From: Panonychus citri
Lineage: Eukaryota > Arthropoda > Arachnida > Trombidiformes > Tetranychidae
NCBI RefSeq assembly: GCF_014898815.1
Contig: NW_026515542.1
Coordinates: 558,001-622,000 of the forward strand
Length of the DNA stretch: 64,000 nt
Reading direction: 5' to 3'
This document shows positions 1 to 14,800 of the stretch, piece by piece. The position numbers were made by a program, and so were the translations under genes. The notes under the pieces were generated by a model. It made no database searches. It was not told the DNA's origin and worked only from the letters and a program-made list of their open reading frames with translations. Position 1 is the stretch's first letter; each line of letters starts with the position of its first letter.

Positions 1-1392
1 CAGGAAATTACTTTGCTATTCATTAACTACAATTGAACAGAACAATTCAAATTGCATGAAGAAAAAAAAACTATTCCAACAATCAAAGTCCCAAATCATT
101 TTGATTGTTTGTTGGCCCTTTAATCAGTTTTCCTGGTGTTGATCAATACACAGATGCAATCAACTAATTTAGTGTTTTCATGTTACAATCAACCAAAAAT
201 TGTTACTCTTTCCTTAGTAACCTTCAACCTCACCTACAACAATAATCATCTCTATTTACACCAACACCAATTTAGCTAATCATTATTAAATAATAACAAC
301 AATTTAAGTCTTTACACCAATTCTCAATTGAAATCATCAAAATTAATTGTTGTATTACCAACAACAATTAGCTAAATCAACACAGTTACTATTTCAATAC
401 CAACTTGTTAATTCATTATATGATTAACTGGTTTACAATTGTAATAATATTTGATTAACCAATTGCCTAATACTTTTTTTGTTCACTTTGATTAGTTAAT
501 TGTATTGTTCAATTTAATGCTAATCAGTGGATAAGAAAAATAATTTCTATATTCTGATTAGAAATTAATTTCTAAATCATTATTATTTCTCAATCAATCA
601 TCATGATTAACAGTTCCTGGTTTAATTGTTGCTTTTAAATTCATTGATCAGATTGAATATAATTCATCGAGCAATTTGTTAATTGTAAACTTTTTGCTTC
701 AACATAAATACTAATCATCTTAGATTATAATTATCACTGACCTACCCGATTGTCTGGTTCAATAGTTGGACTTAATCAAAATTCCTCAGGCTAATTAACT
801 AACCAATCAAGGTCAAATTAATCATTGAGCTTATTTGATGGATTAACAATTTATTTCCAATTGCTAATCTGCTACTTGATTATTAATACACAATCAAGAA
901 AAAACTATCAACCTCAAATTAACCATTGATTAAGATTATTAGTTGATTATCATGTTTAAAGATTTTCCTTTGGAAATTAGTTGATTAAACTTTTTTGAAC
1001 ATCAATCTGATTAAATGGTGACAATTTGATTAACAATTAACTAATTGTTAACTTTTTTTTTCTCAAGAAACTTTCGCTTTAATCACCTGCACATGATACT
1101 AACTTATAACTAAATTGTAAACAATCAACTAATCATAATTAAATCTTCCCACAGTTTAGCATTTATCTTTACCATCACAATTATATTTACTATGATAATG
1201 ATTAACTAAATTGTTAGCATTGACCTTTTCCTCTTGTAACAATTAACATTGAAATACAAGGTTGAAATTGGGACACAATGATGATTAAGGTGATGATAGA
1301 TAATCACTAGACTTTAATTAACAATTGATAAATACAACAACAATTAAGTTAATTCAATGGGAATAAAATAATCTTCAATTTCCCTTGGTAAT

Positions 1393-1420
1393 TTGAAACA
1401 ATCAAATTTGATTGTTTCAA
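1393..1420. repeat. 28-bp perfect palindrome
   Basis: The 28 bases read identically on both strands with no spacer: the left half is TTGAAACAATCAAA and the right half is its exact reverse complement. It lies in non-coding DNA far upstream of the tetraspan gene. It could extrude as a hairpin or bind a dimeric protein, or be a by-product of the very common ACAATCAA word in this genome. Confidence 0.9.
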
Positions 1421-4292
1421 TCACTTTCTGAATTAAATACTAACCCAGAGTAACATTGAACTCAAATGGGTAAGAAAAAAAAATTAGTTAATTGTATTGT
1501 TTTAATTGATGATTGTTTGGATTACAAAATACACACAAAAAAATAATCCAATCAATCAAATGAAACAATTAAATCATTTCTGGTTTAATAGTTAAACTTT
1601 TGCCTTAACTTTTTAATTGATTAAATTTTTTATTCACTTAATTTGTTGATTGATTAAGTTAATTTAAATAATGTGATTCTAACAAATGTCAATTGAAAAC
1701 CATAAATGGAAATTTAATTTTCCTAATTAAGTAAACAATTTAAATCTCTAACCAGTTTCTTGATTAATTTGATAATTAAATGAAATTTAATCAATAATCA
1801 GATCATTAAATTGATAAATTGACAAATTTATCAAATGAAAAGTTAACCATACAAGTAATAGATAGACAATTGAGATTCCTATTAACCTGAAAAGTTACAA
1901 TTAGAAATCACAATCAATTAAATTGATTGCAATTTAAATAAGAGAAACAAAAATCTGCTCTATGTAAATAGCAAACAATTAACTTTAATCACCAGGAATC
2001 AAATTAATTTTCCGTTTTCACCATAAGCAAAAAGTATCTGGTTTTCAACTGGTTACCTGTTTACCTGAGGTTGATTAATTTGATTAAATAATATTATCCA
2101 GACAATTATTACCTTCCTTGATGAGAGGATGAAGATGAAGATGATGAGGATGATGATGGTGATGATGATGAGCAAAAAACAGCAAAAAAACAGGTAAGAA
2201 GATGAAAAGTCATCTTAAATTGTAATATTATCGATGAATTTTTGTTAAATCAGGAAAAAGATTCTGGCCTCAAGGTTAAGGTTAAGGGACTTTAAACAGG
2301 AATCAATTTTTAACAGTCAACTTGATCCCGATTCCTTCATCATCATTATCAATATCATCCTCATCCTCATCTCCAACATGATCAACATCATCATTATCAA
2401 TATTATATCATCGTTATCATAACATGTAATCTCAACCCATTCAAAAGTCCGGTTTACTAGCCACAAATGAAAAGTATCTTAGTTCAAATGAAGATCATTT
2501 AATTTTCACGAAAAATGATCACCAACAATTTACTGATCATAACCACTAATTAAATGGTTAATAGCTTCAAATAGTTTACTAATCATCTGAAATTGTTGGA
2601 ATATCTTTTCAGTACCAACTTAATATACAGTCTAAGGTGGTAAGGAAGTAATTAGATTAATATCTGAATCAGATTAATTTTTTTCTTCTTCTTCTTCTTT
2701 GCCACTGATTAAGTATTTCGTTGATTGTTTGACCAAAATTTTCTGCTACTTTTCATTGATAACCATGGGTATCACTTAATTGTCACCAGGATCAGTGATT
2801 TTTTCCCAATCAATTCAACCATGGGTGACAATTTAACCTTTGTATCAATTCAAGATTCATCAAACTTTTCCTGCAAATTTAAATTATCAAGATACGATTC
2901 TCACAATAATCATAATTTTGATGGTAAACAATCAAAATTGATCAAAATTAAATGACATTGATTACTGATTGAAAGTGTTCCCAATCTTAAATCACTGATT
3001 TCTTGATTATCTCACGTTTAAATTGTTCCGATCATCTCAGTGAACAATTATCATTATAAAACTATAAGTTCATTGGCTTTGAATTTTAATCATAATCAAA
3101 ATGAAACAATAAAAATGTTGATCACAAACAATCAAATTGTAAGGAAAGTAAAATAAAATTGCCAATCAAAACAGCTAACCAATTAACTAATGGAAACGAT
3201 TGAAAGTCTCAGCAATTAACATACGAATAACAATCACAGTGTAAATTTAACAACAATTACATTAATAATAATTGATTATCAGAAACAATCTAAAGTTATT
3301 AACATCTTATTTGATGTCAAAACAATTATCTTTCAACTGATTAGTTAATTGTGATTACATTTCTTAAGTACAAGATGAAAATAATATTGATTAATAAGTT
3401 ACAACTATCAGGTTACCTTTTCAGTACATTTGAAACTTAATTGTAATTGAATTAGTGATAATTATGCAATTATTATGATTAAACTTGAAATTATCTGTGG
3501 TCAATGATCATGATAATTAATATTTAATCATAATCAAGCTTCAAGCTATTTCCAGGTTATTGGCATAACCAAAATTCAACATCAGGTTCAACAGGTAAAA
3601 AAAACTTATCATCAACTTGTTGGGTTGACTTTGAATCTTTATCTTCATCCTCATCCTCATCCTCATCCTAATCTTCATCATCCTCATCTTGATCCTCTCC
3701 TTAATCTTGATAATATACTAATCTTCATCTAGATCTTGAAATTGAACTGAATTTTCATCTTGATTGGTACAAATTCAATCAAATTGAGTTAATTTTTTCA
3801 TCTCTTTTCAATTCTGATTGTTAACTGTTAACTTACAGGTTCACCTTAATTGTTAATCATTAATGATTTTTGATCATCTCACTGATTGTTACTCAGTCTA
3901 ATCTCGTAGGTAAAAATATATTAATCAATCATTAATATTATAGTTAATTGGTTGATTCATTGATTAACAATCAATTTTAACTATTAATTGTTACGATTAA
4001 TTTTTACTCTCTCCCTCTTTCTTTATAATAACAATTTAGTAATGATAATAATTGCTGATAGTTTAATGTCAATTATTAATCACAATTCACCATTAAATCA
4101 TTAGTTAATTGTAAGAGCAAAAAAGAAAACAATTTGATATCAAAAAGTTGATGAAAATAAAGTGAAAAAAAAGTTAAATTGATTCTAAATGATTAACTAA
4201 ATAATGGTAACAATTAAGAGAAATTGGAGAAAAAAAAATTATTGATTGTGAATGATAAAAATTGATTAAAAGAATGCCGGAAATCAAGAGTA

Positions 4293-4331
4293 AATCTAAT
4301 TGTAACAATTGAAAATTATTACAATTAGATT
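4293..4331. repeat. Inverted repeat with 13-bp arms
   Basis: AATCTAATTGTAA at 4293-4305 is exactly reverse-complemented at 4319-4331, with a 13-base spacer. It is non-coding. No terminal target duplication or open frame marks it as a transposon. Confidence 0.85.
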
Positions 4332-4833
4332 GAAAATTGAGAGTAAAAAATAAACTTGAACAATTAAAAAAGGTTCAAATGATACATGAGAAAATTTTTC
4401 ATTCTCATTTGATTTAATTGTTGCTCAATGAATAACAATCAAAAGTAATTGTAATAATAACCCAATGATTGTAAAGTAAACCCAAATATTAACATAATCA
4501 TATAAAGGTAAATTGTCAACAATTAAAGTTATTCAAAGAATCCCATTAACTGGGTAACCATTTAGACTTTTAAATTGTCAACGATTGTAAATCACTAGAA
4601 ATTGACTAAACCTGAATGAAAGACCATTGGAGTGAATTGATGACAACAATTAGAGTAAATTGTTGGAAAGAAAAAGTAATAAAAAGGTGAACAATTAAGT
4701 TGATTGTTAAGCCATTGAATCCATCAAATAGATGACAAAAAGATTACAAAGATTCCCAGAGAAAGAAAAGTAAATCGAATAACAAAAAAAAAGAAGAAGA
4801 GAAAAATATTATTCGAAAAGTAAGAAAAAGAAA

Positions 4834-4834
<1 letters not shown>

Positions 4835-4861
<27 letters not shown>
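4835..4861. repeat. GA dinucleotide microsatellite
   Basis: An uninterrupted AG/GA run of about 27 bases. It produces an artificial Ser/Leu-rich open frame on the minus strand. Confidence 0.95.
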
Positions 4862-4864
<3 letters not shown>

Positions 4865-5255
4865 GATGAAGATAAAATTTCGATGAGGATTAAGAAGATA
4901 ATCTGAACAATAAGAACAACCGAAAGAAATTCTAATATTGATTTGTAACGAAATTTGAATAACAAAAATATTCTAATTTTCTGTTGAGGTGAAAAGGTAA
5001 ACGTAGCGAAAGAAGAAGATGAAGTAATAGACAGAGAAAAATATTCTCTCTCTCTCTCTCTTGATGATGAAGATGAAGATGGAGAAGAAGATGATGAAGA
5101 TGAAAATGGTTCCATTTTAGAAAAGATCAGGTTTTGGGACCTCCTTGAGTGAGAAGAATTAAGGTAAACCCGTTTAACGAGTTTTCTTATTATCGGCTGT
5201 TCATTTTGTTCTTAGTTAACATTCAGCGAACTTCTTTTCAACTTGTTTTCCATCG

Positions 5256-5260
5256 GTAAG
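5256..5260 (+). other. Candidate splice donor of a 5' untranslated exon
   Basis: GTAAG follows CATCG at 5251-5255 and lies 618 bases upstream of the tetraspan ATG. A leader exon ending at 5255 and spliced to an acceptor just before 5878 would fit, but the acceptor (AATAAG near 5850-5855) is weak. RNA evidence is needed. Confidence 0.3.
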
Positions 5261-5877
5261 AAAAATATTCTTTCTAATTTTCTCCAACAATTAAACTAAC
5301 AACAATCACTTCATCACTAATTAATATTCGTATTCTTATTAACAATTGTCACTTGTCATTTATCAATCGAATTTTAATTTTATTCTTTTCTCTTTTTCTC
5401 TTTACAGTTTCATTTATTTTTCTCTCTTTGTTTCTCAAATTTTTCTTCTTCTTCTCCTATGGGAAAATCTTCTCCATTGTTTATCTCTCATATGGATAAT
5501 AAAATGTGTCTCACCAGTGGATAAAAGTTAATCTTCCATTAATTGTACAATTAATTTAATCTTCTATTGGAAATTGATTAACTCAATTTTCCTCTCTTTC
5601 GCCTGGATTGTGTTTCTTTTTGTTTTTAATTCTCTGTGATTTAGATTTAGCTTTTTTTTTCCTCAAACTCTTGTTTCCATCTTTGTGTCTTTCCCATTGG
5701 TGTTAATCTTTGGATAATCTTTTGTTTTTACTTTAATTCTTAATCTATTAATCAACTGGATTGATTATAAAGTGATCATCTAATTTGTGTGCGTTTTTAT
5801 ACATAATATATATATAAATACAATTCCCACCAATTAATTTAAATATACACAATAAGACAATCTCACAAATCAACACA

Positions 5878-8800
5878 ATGTCTTGTTCAGCTGTTTCCTT
5901 ATCCATTGCCACCATAATTAGCGTGATTGCTGTCGCTTGTCTTGCCATAGCTTTTAGTACCGATAATTGGTATGAAATCAGGATTAATCGTAATTTAACC
6001 AAGGAAAGATTAACAGAATTGAATCAATTAACTGACGAATTTGAAACGGATTTAAGATATTTCAGCCGAGATGAAGGACTATTCAGAGTTTGTTTCCTCA
6101 ATAAGAAACCCAAAGGATGTAAGTAATCATCATTTTCTGTTTCATTTCCACTAATCATGATTCTCTCTCTCTCTCTCTCTCATATCATGTTGATTGTTCT
6201 ATTCTCTCTTACTATTCCTGAGTCAAAGAAATGGAAAAAGAAAATTTCAAATGACAATAAGTTCTTCTTATGGATTATAACCTCTACCTCTGAATTTCTT
6301 TGTAAACACTAATCTTAAGATTACACATTTTCTTCTTGTTATTATTTTTCCTTCTTTTTTTAAGAAAAATCTGAGTCTCCATCTTTTTTTTTCTTTCTCT
6401 CTCTCCATCATCATCATCATCATCTTTTTTTCTTCTTTTTCTCTCTGAGTTTGGCCTACCTGTACAATTTAACTTCTACTTCTCTCTTACCAACAACAAA
6501 CCGGCTTCTTCCAACTTGTTACATCTTCAACATTTATCTCTTTCTTTTTCTCTTTCTTTCTCTTCCTTTCTTTCAATTTTATTCTTTTTTCTTACCTATT
6601 CATCATCATCATCATCATTTTCACCTTCATCATCATCAACAGAATCAACTTATTCTATTTTCTTCTTCTTCTCTCTATCAACAATATTCTATTCTTTTCT
6701 TGGTTCCTTTCATTTCTATCATTGTGTTTCCTTCTTAGTCTTTGTTTACCTTTTCGTCTTCATCTCCCTTACATTCAATCTCTCGCATCAAATATAAATA
6801 AACACCTTAAGATTTTTTTCCATAAAATAAATGGTGTTTATTACAATCAACAATCTCTCCATCATTCTCATCACCATCATCATCATCATCATTGTTTCAT
6901 AATTTTGCTTCTTTTTTTGTTTTTATCGCTTTCACTTTGCAACGAACAAGCAAAAAAAAGATTCACTCAATTTTCAATTCTTTTTCTGTTTCATCTTTTT
7001 TTCTTCTCTCCTTCCTTGTCCCTTAAATCATCATCTTAAGTTTAATTAGTAAGGTAAAAACTTGATTGCTAATTACATTCTTGATTAGTGTTATTTAATG
7101 ATTCGTCATTTATAATTAGACTTAATTAGATGACATTTTTTACCTTCTCTCCCCTCATTCATTTAACGCGCCAATTTTACCTTAGCCTTGAACAGTAAAC
7201 AAAAAGGGTTACCAAAGTTACTGTTGAAAAAACAGATTAACGTTTTTTTAACTTTCCTTTTGTTTAATTACATTTTGTTAATTGTCCAGTTTTTTTTTGT
7301 TTCGTCGTTAATTCTATGATTATCTGATTGTCAATTCTTTTAATTGTTGCTGTTGTTACCACTGTTTGTATGTAAACCGATAAATACAATCTACCTGTTA
7401 GAGGTTTTCTTTTTCACCAAAAAGAGATTAGTGTTGGTCAGTTAATCCGTTCACTTCATGTATCTATGAGCTTTGAGATTTTACTGTTGTTGGTTTGATT
7501 TTCTTGATAATTATTATCATTCCCGCTGGTAAATATGTATTGCTTTGGTCGATGAAACTTTTATTATCCTGTTTTAATCGTTTGAAATGGTTTTAGGCAA
7601 TTTGGCTTCTCTGTTGTTGCAAATTTGTTATTGTTATATTATCCTGATGGAATTGGATAAGCTCATTTCGAGAGTTGATCTGATGACCACGGAATCCGTG
7701 AATTATAGCTTTCCTATTGATATTGGAAAGTTGCTGATTATTTTATCGTTGGAGTGCTAATATTATACAACCAGTTAGCTACAAACAAAAGGGAAAAAGA
7801 TGATGTTTTCATTGGAGATCATGGTGATGATGGTGAACGTTTTTGTTTCTTGACATGTCGTGAATAATTTATCACTCTCACGGTGTATAATAAGAAATGA
7901 AATTGATGTCGTCTCAACTATTACCACCAAATCTATTCACTCAATCAATCAAGCAGTCAAATTAACTAATATATACACACACATATACATGTATTTGGTC
8001 AATTGTTTGGACTTTGACAAAAGGATGAAATTTGAAAGACATTGGAGTAAATGTAAAAATGTTCATCGTTGCAGTAATGGTTTTCCTTTTAAAATTTGAC
8101 AATCGTTCAGATCTTCTTGATAACGATTGAAGAGTAGGAAAGGTGAAAGCCTGAGCATGATAAGATTATAATGAATGGAGATTGTTAATGAAACAACATG
8201 AACAACTATTGGACTATCTCTTAATGGAATCACAATTGAAAGATTTTCACCTTAATTGTTGTGATCAAATGGCTCTTTCTTTCACCACCATCACCACATC
8301 AATTCACCTTATTATCTTATAATTATGATGTACCTGTTGCTTTAATTTGTTTACTTGACTACTTTCCATGTCTTGTTACCTTGTTCAATACAAATACTTA
8401 AATTGTTAACCAATTTACGCTGTTGAAACTTGACCAACAATCCAAAATTAAGAGGAAGGTTAAAAATCGAGTCAAGTTTATATTCTGATTGGACTGACAT
8501 TATTGTTGCGAGATCACAACAATCACCATCATCTTTAATGATGATAATTTAAACGTTACAATCAAATAGGAAATAATTGGAAAGAATCAAATGTTGACCT
8601 TTTATGACCATATAATATTTATAACAATTCCAATTCTCTGGTAAAGAATCACCACAACAATGGAAATTGAGTTAAATCATCATCATTATAATTAACATCT
8701 TATATATATAAATGTCTCCTGAAAAGATTCAGGAAATAACGGTCACCATTAAGGATCCATTCACTTGAATGATGTCCCAACCTTTTAATTGTTGATTATC

Positions 8801-11800
8801 CTAATGGATTCTTACCTGAATCGCCTCAAGATGATCTTAATTATTTCCACCAACTTGTGAATTGTTTGAGTGTGAAAACAACAACAACAACAACGTCAAC
8901 ACATGATGAACTTGATAATTGGTTATCAATCAATTTCTTAAATCAATCAAACATTTCCAACAATCAAATTTTGCTTTCTCTTGATCTCTTTCTCCTTGAC
9001 CCAACAAAAATTAACTCCATTCACAATAATAGGCCTTTAATCATTACAATCAGATAATTTAAATATTATTAATACTTTTCTGCCAATTCAGATTAGCATA
9101 CTTACTAATTGATTAATCAATAGTCAACAAATTATTATTGATTAATCAATTCTCATCTACTTAGTAATTATTTCTTATTCTTAAACAAGGTTAAACATTG
9201 ATTTTAATCATGATTTGATTGTTATCATTTGATTGTAACCTTGTTGTTGTTTATCCTTAGTTATTTCCGATTAGTATCATAACAATTTAATAATTTAAGT
9301 AAGAAATCAACAATTAGATTTAATAACAAAATTTCAGACTTCACCCAAAGGTCCATGAGTTTTTTTAGTTACTAATTGTAATTGTTGAAGGTTAACTATT
9401 AGTAGAATTGATAATTTAATAACTTTGCTATTATGGTACAATTACATTTAGTTAATTAATTAATTGTTTCGAAGTTGAAAACATCAAAGTCGTGAGTTTA
9501 ACTCTCAAGATGTTTACTTTTTTTAATTTCTCATTAATTGTTCATTGCAGAAAATTAATTGAACAAAACTCATTAAGATTTTGCTGATTAGAAACATAAT
9601 TAATTTCTTAATTCCCATAAGAATCGTAATGTTAGCTCTAATAATTGTGATAAATTGGGTTGATTAAGTTAATTATCTGATCAATGTTTCATTTGAGTGT
9701 TAAATTCAACATTGAATTGTTCATCATCATCAAGATTAGCTGAGAAATCAGATTCATGTATTTAATTGTTAACGGAACACAATTAAATTGTCGACCTAAA
9801 CTCATTTCAAACAGATTGATGAACAATTTGACAATCAACAAATAGTAATAAGTTGTTAACAAATTGTAACAATAATCGCTAATTGTTACAACTATTGGCA
9901 AGAAAACAAGTGAATTAACTGTTATTCAAATTTCAAACTTTGTTGAAAATCAATGATTAGTTAATTAAATGAATAAACTTAATCATAACCATTTTAGGTT
10001 GAATGATAAACACAATTAACTATTCAAATCAACAATTAACTTAATCAAGTCAATTTTGATTTACTAATTAAACACGAAATTATATCAACCTTGACACTCA
10101 CTCTTGGTATGGTTAATACGATGATGATTAACATTTATAATTAATAACATTTATTAATTGTAACTACTGACAAATAAGTAGGTTTTAATTGTTAATCTTT
10201 TCCCCATTAAAAAAACTTCATCTTTATTGAGTTTTAAATTCAATTGTTACAAATCAAATCTTAAATAGATCACTTGGAACAAAGTTCTTTATTTTCTGGT
10301 TAATTAGCATTCATGAATCAACAATTAACTAAACAGTATTAGCTAATAATTGAACAATTAATCAATTCTACAATCAAACCTGATTAACATTCAAATGATG
10401 AAAATTAGTAAGTCAAATAACACATAAGAAAGTATATGAATTGAGCTTTTAATTTTGATGGTGAACAACAACAAATTAACTGGTCTATTTTTAAACAGTT
10501 ACCTAAATTGTTGATCACAATTAGTTGATTATGATTGACTACACAAAACTGTTACATTAACGATGATGCAAATTGATGACGATGACCTTAACATGGATGA
10601 ATATGAATCTCAATCTAAATGGTTATTGGTGGTGGGCTTAATTTCATTTCCTTATAAATCAGGTTTCTTTTTTCACTGATTGTTACCTGATTGTAGTTTA
10701 CAGTTTGAAGATAATGATGATGATGATGATGATATTATGTAAGAAAAGAAAGAAGAAAAGAAAGAGGAAACAAATGATAATGATGATGAGACCTGAAGAT
10801 TTTGTTTTTACCTTTGAAAGATCAACACTTATGTATAATTACTGGTTTGGTAACATTTTTAGTTACCTGAACGTGATTAGTTTTAGTTAGACAGTTAAAT
10901 AGACAGAGATGATGATGATAATGATGATGATGATGATTAAGGTGATGAAAATATAGCCTAAGGCCTTAATTCCTGGCGGTTCCTGGTTCATTCAATGTCT
11001 TTTTTTGCTTCTTTTTACCTGAGAGTTTAATCTCATTGGTAATCATTTGTTAATTGTTTCCAATATACAATAATTAACTTGTTCGTTACTTATGAATTAC
11101 TTTGGTGAATGTTTAATTTCATCTGATTATTTAATCTGGTTGTTTGGTTTAGGCTTTAATTTGATTTAATTTGATTTAATTTTCAAGGTTTGCTGGTTAC
11201 ACTTTCTGTGAAAATCTTTGATTGTTAATGATTAAATTACTGTTATAATTTGCTTGTTTTCAGGGTTTGGTTTAATTGTTGGCCAAGGCTCATAGTAATT
11301 AGATAGATTGTTGTTATTGATTTCCCTTGAAATTTAATGCGATCAATTTGTTATAATAATCAGTTTTTAATCATTTAGGTTTATTAATCTAATATTAAAT
11401 AATAACATAATAGAAACACCAACAATTTAAATTGTCATTGATATTGACGTTATAATCTAACAATTAATTTGATTTGTTTGTTACTCTCATAATTTGATTG
11501 ATTATAATCATGTTAAAAGGTAAACACAATTTAATCACAGTTGAACTTTTAAATTTTTCAACTGATTGTTTCAAAAATTATTTATCAATTTAACAATTGT
11601 ATCAACAAATCAGCTTGATTTTTTGTTAATCAACATAACAATTTATTTATAATTAATGTCATTTGTATACAAGTTTGACCTGAAAACTAAACTGTTAATT
11701 CATAATTAACTAACTATAATCATTGATTTAATTTTACCCTTACCCATAGTTTGATTGTTGATTGAAAAAAAAAATTATATAAATAATGATCAAGTTTAAT

Positions 11801-14800
11801 CATTGGTAACCGATGATCACAATTAAAGTTAATCACAAATCATTAATTGTGACCCAAATCAGGCTTACAAATTACCGAGTTGATTAATGGCTTTTGTCCA
11901 TTTTCATCAACTTAAATGATCATCATCAAAATGATTATAATCATTTTAATTGTGATCATCTTGATCATTAAATTGTTAGTGATACAATCAGGATAATTAT
12001 CATGATTAACAACGACAAGGTAACCCCAAAATCAATGATATTGAAAATTAACATGTTTCAATGTGCTAATCATTTATGATTAACCCAAATACAATCAATC
12101 ATTTGAACCAATTAATAGTTAACTAACAACAATCAAAAATTAATAACAATGATAAGCTTATCAAATCCAATCTCAATGTTAATCCATTGAAACTCAATTC
12201 GGATACATTTCAACTTTAATTTAATTACAATCATCAAACTCTATTAATAAACTTATAATAACAATCGCAACAATTAACAATAATGATATTAATAAGTTCT
12301 TGACCATTTAAAAAGTTTTTCAAACCAATTTAATCTTAATTTAATCTTCAACCTACTAATCCATTAGGATAAATTGAAATAAGAAAAAAAAAGTTTCTAA
12401 CTTCAATCAAGTTAATTTTGTTTCAACTGTTAATCACAATTAATTTACACACACACAACAATTAAAAGTATCCAAATTTAAAAAAAACAATCAGATTTAA
12501 AATGAAATCATTGAGCAATCATGTAAGCTAATACTTGATTATCAATGATATCAAATGATTGAAGCAAACTCGCAATCAACTAATCCAATCAGAAGAAAGT
12601 TGATTATCATGAAAACAAGAATAACAATTAACATCTCGATCGCATTAATTAATTGTTGTAACTTGAATACATCAAAAATTTGGCAGAAAATCAGCAAATT
12701 TACTCCCGGAGGACGAGTGACAAGGTTAATGAGGAACCAAAGGAAGAAGATGATTAACTTTGATTGGGATTAAGATGAGATGAAGATGAAGATGAAGATG
12801 AAGATGAAGATGAAGATGGATGAAGATGATCACCTAATTGTTTTGCATGAAAAAAAAACGCTGGAAATTGGGTCTAACATGTCGGATCTTCTGGTTACCT
12901 TGATTTTTCCTGTTTCACTGAAAAATATATAAATTTAGATCTAAATTTAGGTTTTCCCTTGATTATGATACTCATACATTACAATTTAAAACTATAATTG
13001 ACCATTTGAATGAATTATTTATTACCGTTACTTGACCGTTAGAATGACCCATGAACCTTAACTCAACCTCTAACTGATTTTTTTCATTGATTCAGTTTCA
13101 TATCATGATAATAATTCATTGACCATGAAACTGGGTCACTTGATGATTAGTATGATTTTTTTGTAGATTTGTAAACATATCATTAATTGTGATGATTTAA
13201 TATTTCATGATCGTCATCATCTAATAATCAATTGATTTGTTATGGTTAATTGTTGGAATCAGTTGAAAATTGCCTTAAGTTCAAGTTTTGTAATTAACCT
13301 TCCAATAATTGTTATCGATATTTAATTGTTGTTTGTTTATCTAATTGTTGTCAATTGATTCAGTTGATTACGTTTTTCTTTTACTTTCAAATTATCTTAA
13401 TATCATTAACTTTGAATTCTTGATTATATTTAACATCGTTTAAATTGTTGAGTGAAGGCAAAAAAGTTTCCAATCAATTGATTGATTTGTTTTTTAATGA
13501 TAAATTAAATTTCAATTCATTAAATTTAATTTGTATTGATCGCAATTGGAAAAAAAATATATTTGAATATCCTGATCATTATTTTGATTGTTGTGAATAT
13601 ATTTAGCATTGAGACGATAACAATTTACTAATCACTATTAGTTGCAATTGATGAGGATGATTTAAATTGTATTTTTAAAGTAATCACAATCGTGCAATGA
13701 TTACAGTATTTTCCTGTTGATTTGATTACCAATGATATCATTTTTTAATCATCAATTGTTAATTATAGTGATTATGGTTTATATTTATAACTGAAAATAT
13801 AACCAATCCTTAATTATTGATTATTATTATCGTACAATCAAATCAATGATCAAGTGTAACAATTGTCTCATCAAAGGGATTTAGTTTCTCAAAGGATTAA
13901 ATCAGATCTTTAAATTATCATCGTTGATTGTTGAGTCTCATTTCAATTGTGTGTGTGAGTCTTTGTAACAACAATCAACGACACAATCAACCAAACCCTT
14001 AATCTGATTAACTGATCTGATGATGATGATCAACGTTGATTGTTGTTCATCATTAACTTGATTCGTTGCCATGACCGTTAGATATTGATGTGAATTCGGG
14101 TGAACCAGTTTACCTGGAAAAAGTAAAGGAGGTAAAGAGGATAATCAAAAGATGATGATGAAGATTATCAGGTTGACTATTGAGATGATAATGATGATGT
14201 AGATGATGATGAAGATGATGATGAAGATGATGAGGATGATGATTAGATGATGATAGCTGAAAGGATTTTCTCGTAATTCGTTTGTAAAGTTCAACAGTAA
14301 CTTTTTGGTGAATCAAAAATTGGGCAGAAAAAAAATACTAATCATTTGATATCGAGAAATTAATTATTGTCATTAATTGTTACCTCGCAATTCAGGGTAA
14401 TGGTTAACTAATCATAATTTTCTTAATTGTGATCAGTAAAATGATTACTTGTTTCAAATTCAATCAATGAATTTCAGTCAGCATGAGATTTTATTTCATT
14501 TCGTTTCTTAATTTCTTGTATTTTTTTTTCTTGATTTGTTTAATCATTTCTGATTAACCCTCGACAATTTAATACGATTATTTTGATTGCTTCTAATCGT
14601 GACAATCATTTAAATCATTGTTGTTGATTGTTGACAGTTTATCGGCTATTTGAATTATACAATTTAAATTGATTTCAAATTGTTGGTTGAAAAAATAATC
14701 ATCAAATTGATTGAATTTTGATAAAAAAATTTCCTGTAAACTTTTTGCTTAATTGTTAACAATCTCGGGTTGAATCAATTACAATTAACTTTGATTTCTA

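Larger units (their letters stand above)
1..5877. other. Non-coding region upstream of the tetraspan gene
   Basis: There is no convincing coding exon here. The stretch is very AT-rich and built from variants of AACAATTA / TAATTGTT / TTGATTAA, with GAT/ATC trinucleotide patches near 2120-2175, 2335-2420 and 3640-3720, and a GA run near 4835-4861. The open frames at 2725-2955 and 4744-5115 look like chance or repeat translation. Around 5200-5255 the composition becomes less repetitive and ends in a good splice donor (GTAAGA from 5256), so a 5' untranslated exon of the downstream gene could end there. This is inference only. Confidence 0.6.

Noticed and set aside
2725..2955. 76-residue open frame
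   Set aside because: It has only a TTG start at the listed 5' end, no domain and no splice context; probably chance in AT-rich DNA.
4744..5115. Ser/Leu-rich 123-residue open frame on the minus strand
   Set aside because: It is the translation of GA and GAT repeats; its composition follows the microsatellites and it matches no family.
6451..7039. Three overlapping Ser/Phe/His-rich open frames on the plus strand
   Set aside because: Overlapping frames through a CT/ATC/TTC-rich intron segment; open only because pyrimidine tracts lack stop codons.
12555..12773. 72-residue open frame in the tetraspan intron
   Set aside because: It lacks family resemblance and lies beside a microsatellite; no splice support.
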